The translations under genes were made by a program, and so were the position numbers. The notes beneath the pieces were generated by a model, which did no database searches, was not told the DNA's origin, and saw only the letters and a list, made by a program, of their open reading frames with translations. Positions 57,766 to 64,000 of a DNA stretch of 64,000 bases are shown here, one piece after another. How positions within the stretch are numbered: the first letter of the stretch is position 1; each line of letters begins with the position of its first letter. Source of the stretch: Lojkania enalia. Lineage: Eukaryota; Ascomycota; Dothideomycetes; Pleosporales. The stretch spans positions 292,590-356,589 of the forward strand of contig ML986611.1 in the NCBI GenBank assembly GCA_010094045.1. Direction: 5' to 3'.

Positions 57766-58738
57766 ATGGCGAATGATCCAAATGAAATGATCATAAGGAT
57801 CCTTGGCCTTACGGGTCTACGTGAAGACCATACGATTGAAGTCAAAGAATGCATCAAACACGTCGCGGTCAAGGTTCTAGAGGACCGTAGTGATTCAATC
57901 ACAGAGATGGCGGGACCGATTCAAGTCTTAACACGCTATCTAAAGACGACGACAATGATCTAGAAGAGAGAGACGATTTGTCTGTGGAAGAGGATTCCGG
58001 CCGCCCACCAGCAAAGCGCCTTTCTTCAAAATCGCACTGATCTCACCATCAAAAACGCAAGACCGGCAAATCCAGTAGTCAACGAAGCAGTGCTATTACA
58101 GGCACTAACCGAAGTAGTCGGTAGTTATGGTCTAGATAGCAACTAAGAATTACTGTATTCCATGCAGTCTGCCAAAAGACATGCTTTGGGTGTATCTTGA
58201 TTAAGGCCGAGTTGAACCAGCTAAGTGTGGCCGGAGGGGACTCAGAGCAGAGCGACGGCAGGGAAAAACGCAGACGAGCTGAAGAGCTCAATAAAGAGCA
58301 ACATTCCCAAGAGAAGAGGAGTGATGAAAGTGACAAGTCCTCAATCCCGGGCCGTAAATCACACACCGCCTCCACAGCTCGAGGCGGTAGAAAGACTACA
58401 GGTGTGAGAGAACAACCTCTTAAGTGGCACAGGAACAATAGTCGAACCCGAGACTAACTAATCCCCCAATTTCTAGCCACCCGACCTCCGACTCATCGGG
58501 AGTGACAAAAATCGGAAAACTAGAGTCTTCCGAGAGTGCTGCAAGGCTAAGCACGGCAAGAGTGAAAGGTAGCAAGGCCTTCCAAGATCAGCCTTTACGA
58601 AGCTCCCAATCTTTTCGCCGCAGCGCAAGAATCGTAGAGAGGCTTGACAGTACAACCACACCATCATCTGGATCTATTAATTATACTGGTTCAAGGTCCA
58701 GATACCGTCGTCGATGGGGCAGACCTCTTACCTATTAA
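57766..58738 (+). pseudogene. Probable decayed gene of unknown family
   Basis: Three plus-strand fragments look coding but do not join without frame changes: EMIIRILGLTGLREDHTIEV near 57781-57840; an acidic stretch DDDNDLEERDDLSVEEDSGR in a different frame near 57945-58005; and a charged Arg/Glu/Ser-rich part near 58197-58457 (EKRRRAEELNKEQHSQEKRS). A final basic stretch ends at 58738. I do not recognise the family. A multi-intron gene is an alternative, but I could not place introns that bring these into one frame. Confidence 0.35.
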
Positions 58739-59139
58739 TTATTTACGATGAGCAACCCTTGCGTTGATTAATAGTACAAATTTGGCTAACTATGAGCCCT
58801 TACATGTTCGTATTTAATGCGCTTTGCGATTGATAACTTGCTATTTTTAGACTTGCTCCTGTCATAGTGATCTGAAGTATTGGAAACTTCGCTCCATAGC
58901 TACGTCCCTCTGCATTATGCGCTGTTCAAGCTCGCGCTAATCCCTGGTTTAAATGTGTTGAGCTGAGGAAAACAGAGTGGGAGGAAGCGTATATTGTTGC
59001 TTGCTTGGTGGAGCGCGCTCTCAAGAAGGACTATCTAAATAGAGCTAGTCCTAATCTGGATTAGTCTACAAACGCCGATGTTTGTAAGGTCTATCACCTC
59101 GATATCTACCCTCTAACACACCCCCTAGACTAAATAGAA
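58739..59139. other. Boundary between ordinary and AT-rich DNA
   Basis: Base composition changes sharply from mixed to almost all A/T near 59050-59150. A short open stretch near 58930-59060 (VELRKTEWEEAYIVACLVER) may be a scrap of a repeat or gene. Nothing is called. Confidence 0.4.
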
Positions 59140-59725
59140 ACTACGGTATATATCTATATATATTACTTAATAATAGCTTCTACTAGTACTAACTATAAGC
59201 GATTAATACTTCTCTTATATTTAGTTACTATAAGAATCGGCTATAGACTTTAGTAGAGAGGAGTTTAATTAAATTATCTACTATTATATAAACTATTATA
59301 ATATATTTAAATTATAATTAACTAAAAGCTACTTACTCTTTAATTTAATAATAGTAGGTATTAATATACTTACTTTACTAGTAGTATTCTTTCTACTTAA
59401 TAAATATAATAGGCTAGTATAATAGATTATAATATAATAATAATAGATAGAATAATAGAGTTAAAATATTTATATATTTAGTTATTTTAAAAAAAAATAG
59501 CTAATAAAAGAGAAATAAATTACTACTATTTTTATAAAATATAATTTAGCTAATTTAACCTTAGATTAAATAATTCTATATTATTAACCTATAATTTAAA
59601 ACTATAAAATATTATAATAAACTTAATAATTAGTAGATTATTAATATAAAGTTTTAGAAGTTAAAATCGTTTATATAATATATTTAACTTAATATAGAAT
59701 TAATAAAATTATACTACTTTTTTAA

Positions 59726-60062
59726 CTATAATATATAATATAAGCAAGCTAATTACCTAAGCAAGTTAATTATAATACTAAAACTATATTAAAATTATAA
59801 CTACTTTTTATAAAATATTATATTTTCTTATATTCTATTATATTATATAGTATAGTAGTCTATTCTTCTATATTTATAATATTATTTTTATATATCTATA
59901 AGTTATATCTAGCCTTACTATACTACTTATAGTACTTTTAAATTAGCTAGTTTCTATTAATACACGTCTTCTTTCTACTCTTCTTTCTATTAGTATAAGT
60001 ACTAAACTCTTTTAGAGTAGTTAATTAAATATCTTCTTTAATTATTAGATTATTTATAATAG
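59726..60062. repeat. Direct repeat A, copy 1
   Basis: About 330 bp matching 60833-61163 in the same orientation. Landmarks shared by both are a TATAAG(C/T)AAGCTAATTA start, then ATTATATTTTCTTATATTCT, and a TTTCTACTCTTCTTTCTATT stretch near the end. Differences are mostly C/T and G/A transitions, as RIP predicts. It ends directly at the left edge of the first LTR. Confidence 0.8.
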
Positions 60063-60837
60063 TATAGGTAAGATAATAGGTTTAAATATAATATAAATCT
60101 ATTTAAAGGTATATAGAAGTATATAGAAGTTTAAAGACCTAAAAATTCTATTAATACTTATAAGCCTTATATAAAAGAATATAGAAGAACTACTAAGCTA
60201 TTTATAAGGAAGTATATAACTATATATAGAAGGGAAAAGGGGTAGAGCTAGAAGTAAGATAAGATAAGTAAAAAGTTTTAGGATAAGGTTATATATAAAG
60301 CTTTTTATAGAACAATTTCTTCGTATTATTATATTACCCCTCTTTTTATAGGTTAATAGTCTCTATTTATACTAGTTTAAGAGGAAATTAGGGCTATTAT
60401 AAATAGATTCTAGTATAAAGAAATTTCTTTAAAGAGATATTTATTAGTAAGAGTTAATATATATAGTTATCTATAGAGATATATTTATATATTAATATAA
60501 TATTAAGTAAAGTTTTTATAGTAAGTATAATTAACCTATATATTAGCTAGTAACTACTATTATAATAGTTTATTAATATTACAATTTTGTTATATATAGT
60601 AATAAGTATTTACTAGTCTTAGTATATTACTAGATTACTATTAACTAAGCTTTCTTAACTAAATAATAACTTCTACTCTATATATATTATTATATATCTC
60701 TAGAACTATTAATTATTAAAATATTATTAACACCTTATAGAAAAAATTAATTAATATACTATTCTACCTATTTTTTAGAATCTCTTTAAAAGCTTTTTAA
60801 ATTATCTACCTTTAAACTATATATATACTTACCTATA
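60063..60837. repeat. Gypsy-type LTR, copy 1 (about 775 bp)
   Basis: Starts TATAGGTAAG (originally probably TGTAGGTAAG, as in the second copy) and ends CTTACCTATA, an inverted repeat of the start. It aligns over its whole length with 63056-63829, differing mainly by transitions. The preceding five bases are AATAG, as before the second copy. Confidence 0.8.
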
Positions 60838-61163
60838 ATATATAGTATAAGTAAGCTAATTATCTAAGCGAGCTAATTATAATGCTAAGACTATACTAAA
60901 ATTATAACTACTTTTCGTAAAATATTATATTTTCTTATATTCTATTATACTATATAGTATAGTAGCCTATTCTTCTATATCTATAGTATTATTTTTACAC
61001 GTCTATAAGTTATATCTAGCTTTATTATACTACCTATAGTACCTTTAAGTTAGCTAGTCTCTATTAATACGCGCCTTCTTTCTACTCTTCTTTCTATTAG
61101 TATAAGTGTTAAACTCTTTTAGAGTAGTTAATTAAACGCCTTCTTTAATTATTAGGTTACCTT
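60833..61163. repeat. Direct repeat A, copy 2
   Basis: Begins exactly where the first LTR ends and matches 59726-60062. This is where the 5' internal region of an LTR element should start, so repeat A is probably the post-LTR leader of the element. The similarity stops near 61163, just before the Fot1-related sequence. Confidence 0.75.
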
Positions 61164-61349
61164 TCTTCTATATATACTTTCTTTTATATAATTAATATTA
61201 TATAACAGCCTTATTAGCTATTTAAAACTTAGTAACCTAAGCGTGTAATAGTACATTTTTATATATTATATATATAGTACCCTTTATAAACTATTTAAAT
61301 ACCTCTACTATTAAAATAGATAAACTATCTAAATACTTTTAAACTCTTA

Positions 61350-62260
61350 ATTAAACATATATAGATTAGAATCTAAATTTAATAGAATTACTTAATATTT
61401 TTAACTTCTAAAAGATATCTTTAACTATAGAAAATATTAACGTATATAGTTAAACTTTAAACTTTAATAGTACTATATCTAGGTTAAATAGAACTAGACT
61501 AGCACCTTAAAAGCTATTTAAGATATTACTCTTTATAATTGCTGTATTAAAAGCTACTTTAAAATAGAATAAGAACTTAATTTTTATAATATAGTTAATA
61601 TAACTATATATTAGCTGCTTAACTTAATACCTATATATAGTCTTTAAAGGTAAGAAATAACCTATATCTAGTAGCTATAGTAGATATAATAAATATAGAG
61701 GTATATAGAAAATAATAATATTCTTTTTCTTATAGAGCTATCTAAATTTAAGTAAGTTATAACTTTTATAGCCGTCGAGAATTAGTAATTAATATATACT
61801 AATAGTATAATTCTTTATATATATATTAAAGTACTTTAACTACTTAATACTAATATTATTTATTATCTAGCTATTATTAGTAATCTATATAGCCTAGGTT
61901 AGTAGAATATTATCTTTTTTATACTATATAGAGAGGTAGTAGATATCTATAAAGATAATAAAAAGTAGTATTATCTATCTTATTATATTAATACCCTAGA
62001 TAACTATAGTCTACTTATAATTATCTAGTTAGAGCTGCTTTAGTTAATTCGGTCTCTTAGAGCTAGTAACTACTACTTTATTACGGTAATACCGCGATAC
62101 CTCTACACCTATACTATTTTTACTATAATACCCGAACTAGCTGCTAGTAATAGCTATTAGCTACTAGCTAGAATATAACCAACTTATCATAACTATAATA
62201 GAGGAAGGTTTTACTAACCCAGCTAGCCTATATAGTAGTATAGACCTAGCTCCTATAAAA
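61350..62260 (-). pseudogene. Fot1/pogo-type (Tc1-mariner superfamily) DDE transposase relic
   Basis: The minus strand, read through RIP-type stops, gives recognisable DDE transposase blocks in one order: TIVIQGIN near 62000 (family VTVIQGIN); FIIFIDIYYLSI near 61950 (family FIIFAGKYHLSAW); then LLILDGYKSYNLL near 61770 (family LLILDGHESH), which carries the second catalytic Asp; YIPLYLLYLLQLLDIGYFLP near 61690 (family PPHSSHLLQPLDVGCFAPLK); and FNTAIIKSNI near 61530. Stops (TAG/TAA where the family has Gln or Trp codons) are numerous. These elements move by cut and paste into TA targets. Terminal inverted repeats were not identified and the N-terminal HTH part seems missing. Confidence 0.8.
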
Positions 62261-62699
62261 ACCTATATAATATAGATATCTCTATTTTTTACGCAACGTT
62301 TTAATATTTATATATAGTATATAATAATAGAGTTAACTATCTAAAGTATAATTAACTAACTATATATAAGCGTCTATAATATTATATTATATTATCTACT
62401 ATTATATATTATAAACGAAAACGTACTTATTAATATACTTAAAAAGATTTAGAGTAAGCTAGACTTTTTATAGTAGAAGAATAAGATGCTAGTAGAGGCC
62501 TTAGTAACCTAAGAGAACTACTATAAGTTAGACCTTAAAGTAATATAAAGGGAATTTAGTAGCCGCTAAATAACTACCCCTCTACTAGCTACTAGTATAT
62601 TAATAGTAATAGAACTATTACCCGCTCTTAGCCTAACTTAGCTTATAACCCTAGCTTCTAAATAGATACCTGCGTTAACTTCTAATCTGTCTAAAACTA

Positions 62700-63055
62700 T
62701 ATATAACCTATATTTCTATTCTAATTACTTATCTAACTTTCTAATATTCTCTAGTAAACGCTTAGAACTTTTATACTTTATTAGAAAGTTCTGCTATAAA
62801 TTAGAAGGAAATATAAACTAATACCTAACTAAATATACCCGCCTTCTATATACCTATTTTTATCTAGAATAAGACCTAGTAATATTAGTTAACCTATTAA
62901 TAGATAAGGGTATTAACTCTATAGATAGCTTAGTCGCCTTTTTAAAATCTACCTATAGTAACTAGAATAAGGAGATTATAGTATAGAGTAAGCTAGAGAC
63001 TTTAAAATAAGGCTAAAGCAGGTTTTCTACTTACTTTACTAAATTCTTATAATAG
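62700..63055 (+). pseudogene. Ty3/Gypsy gag relic
   Basis: Plus-strand translation through stops resembles fungal Gypsy Gag: KFCYKLEGNINYLTKYTRLL near 62788-62850 (family KL.GN.DRY.T...KL.Y), then LLIDKGINSIDSLVAFLKST near 62895-62955 (family LDSLAALIE.L...FGD), and KLETLK...RFSTYFTKFL near 62992-63050 (family KLE.LKQGNR.FS.Y..EF). It ends at the second LTR, so pol (protease, reverse transcriptase, integrase) is absent from this copy. Confidence 0.65.
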
Positions 63056-63829
63056 TGTAGGTAAGATAATAGGTCTAAATATAATACAAATCTATTTAGA
63101 GGTATATAGGAGTATATAGAGGATTAGAGATCTAAGAATTCTATTAATACCTATAGGCCTTATATAAAAGGATATAGAAGAACTACTAAGTTACTTATAA
63201 GGGAGTATACAACTATATATAGAAGGGAAAAGGGGTAGAACTAGGGGTAAAATAAGATAAGTAAAAAGCTTTAAGATAAGATTATATATAAAGCTTTTTA
63301 TAAAATGATTTCTTTATATTATTATATTACCCCCCTTCTTATAGGCTGATAGTCCCTATTTATACTAGTTTGGGAGGGAATTGGAGCTATTATAGATAGG
63401 TTCTAGTATAAAGAAATTTCTTTAAAAAGGTATTTACTAATAAGAGCTAATATATATAATTGCTTATAGAGATGCGTTTATTAATATAATGTTAAATAAG
63501 GTTTTTTTTGCGGTAAGTATAATTAACCTATATATTAGCTGGTAACTACTATTATAATAGTTTATTAATATTACAATTTCATCATATATAGTAACAAGTA
63601 TTTACTAGCCTTAGTATATTACTAGATTATTATCAACTAAACTTCCTTAACTAAATAATAACTTCTACTCTATATATATTATTATACGTCTTTAGAACTA
63701 TTAATTATTAAAGTATTACTAACGCCTTTTAGAAAAAATTAATTAATATACTACTCCGCCCGCCTTCTAAAGCCTTTTTAAAGGCCTTTTAAATTATCTA
63801 CTTTTAGGCTATACGCGCGCTTACCCGTA
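63056..63829. repeat. Gypsy-type LTR, copy 2 (about 774 bp)
   Basis: Starts TGTAGGTAAG and ends CTTACCCGTA. Less mutated than the first copy (more C and G retained). It includes a run around 63225-63240 (GAAGGGAAAAGGGGTAGAAC) and the stretch TATTATATTACCCC, shared with the first copy at 60336-60349. It directly follows the gag relic. Confidence 0.8.
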
Positions 63830-64000
63830 GGTAGTATATAATATTTACCTTTTAATCCCTAAGATTAAAAAAATGCGAGTATTATACCTTATAAAATAAA
63901 AAGTATAACCCTATATAAATCGTATCTAATACTAGTAGGGTACTTACTACTAATATACTTATAGATCCCCTCCTATTATAAGGAGGAGTTTCTAGTCTTC

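Larger units (their letters stand above)
59140..64000. mobile_element. AT-rich, RIP-like block of nested transposon remains
   Basis: Nearly five kilobases are overwhelmingly A/T with very frequent TA dinucleotides and almost no long open frame, the pattern left by repeat-induced point mutation (C-to-T at CpA, increasing TpA). Inside are two LTRs, a gag relic, a Fot1-type transposase relic and another direct repeat. The last ~170 bases after the second LTR and the first ~590 bases are similar in composition but not assigned. The block continues beyond the window. Confidence 0.85.

Overview
The window is from a filamentous ascomycete (Pezizomycotina). Genes carry many short introns of about 47-110 nt with GTRNGT donors, coding DNA is moderately GC-rich, and the encoded set is typical of these fungi: Rom2-type RhoGEF, V-ATPase c' proteolipid, PKA, haspin, Ssk1, a Hal5-like kinase, and Fot1/pogo and Ty3/Gypsy transposon remains. 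One end is an AT-rich block that looks mutated by repeat-induced point mutation (RIP). I do not place it below subphylum. I see no convincing tRNA, rRNA or CRISPR.

Layout. (1) 1-12.5 kb is a compact, conserved, signalling-rich block: the N-terminal part of a Rom2-like RhoGEF (minus), divergent from the seven-exon vma11 (plus); a PKA catalytic subunit (plus, with one GC-AG intron), convergent with haspin kinase (minus); then the response regulator Ssk1 (minus). (2) 12.5-28.9 kb is gene-poor: a small zinc-ribbon protein, a frameshifted aminoglycoside-phosphotransferase-like (APH) pseudogene, a possible MITE, about 5 kb with nothing recognisable, a Hal5-like Ser/Thr kinase, and about 4 kb of low-complexity DNA with a 10-N assembly gap. 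(3) 28.9-38.7 kb holds a coiled-coil protein that looks spliced from two adjacent open frames, a membrane-anchored spermidine-synthase-like protein, a CCDC97-type protein, a six-exon Dal5-family MFS transporter and a protein with two RanBP2-like zinc fingers.

(4) 38.7-50.5 kb has no intact gene I can support. It holds decayed copies of an amino-acid permease, a cytochrome P450 and an extended SDR reductase, plus LTR-like repeats: probably a dead metabolic or secondary-metabolite locus. (5) 50.5-56.6 kb returns to intact genes: a large GRAM/TBC/EF-hand Rab-GAP and a six-exon acyl-CoA synthetase with a mitochondrial-type leader. (6) From about 59.1 kb to the end the sequence becomes extremely AT-rich and TpA-rich. 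It contains two about 775-bp LTRs, a Gypsy-type gag relic, a second direct repeat and a minus-strand Fot1/pogo transposase relic.

The intact genes cover cell-wall stress (Rho1-GEF), osmotic or oxidative stress (Ssk1 to the HOG MAPK), cAMP/PKA, mitosis (haspin), ion homeostasis (Hal5-like) and vesicle traffic (Rab-GAP, V-ATPase). They look like separate housekeeping genes, not a single pathway. The hunt points at the dead 41-49 kb locus and the nested, tandem transposon block at the right end.
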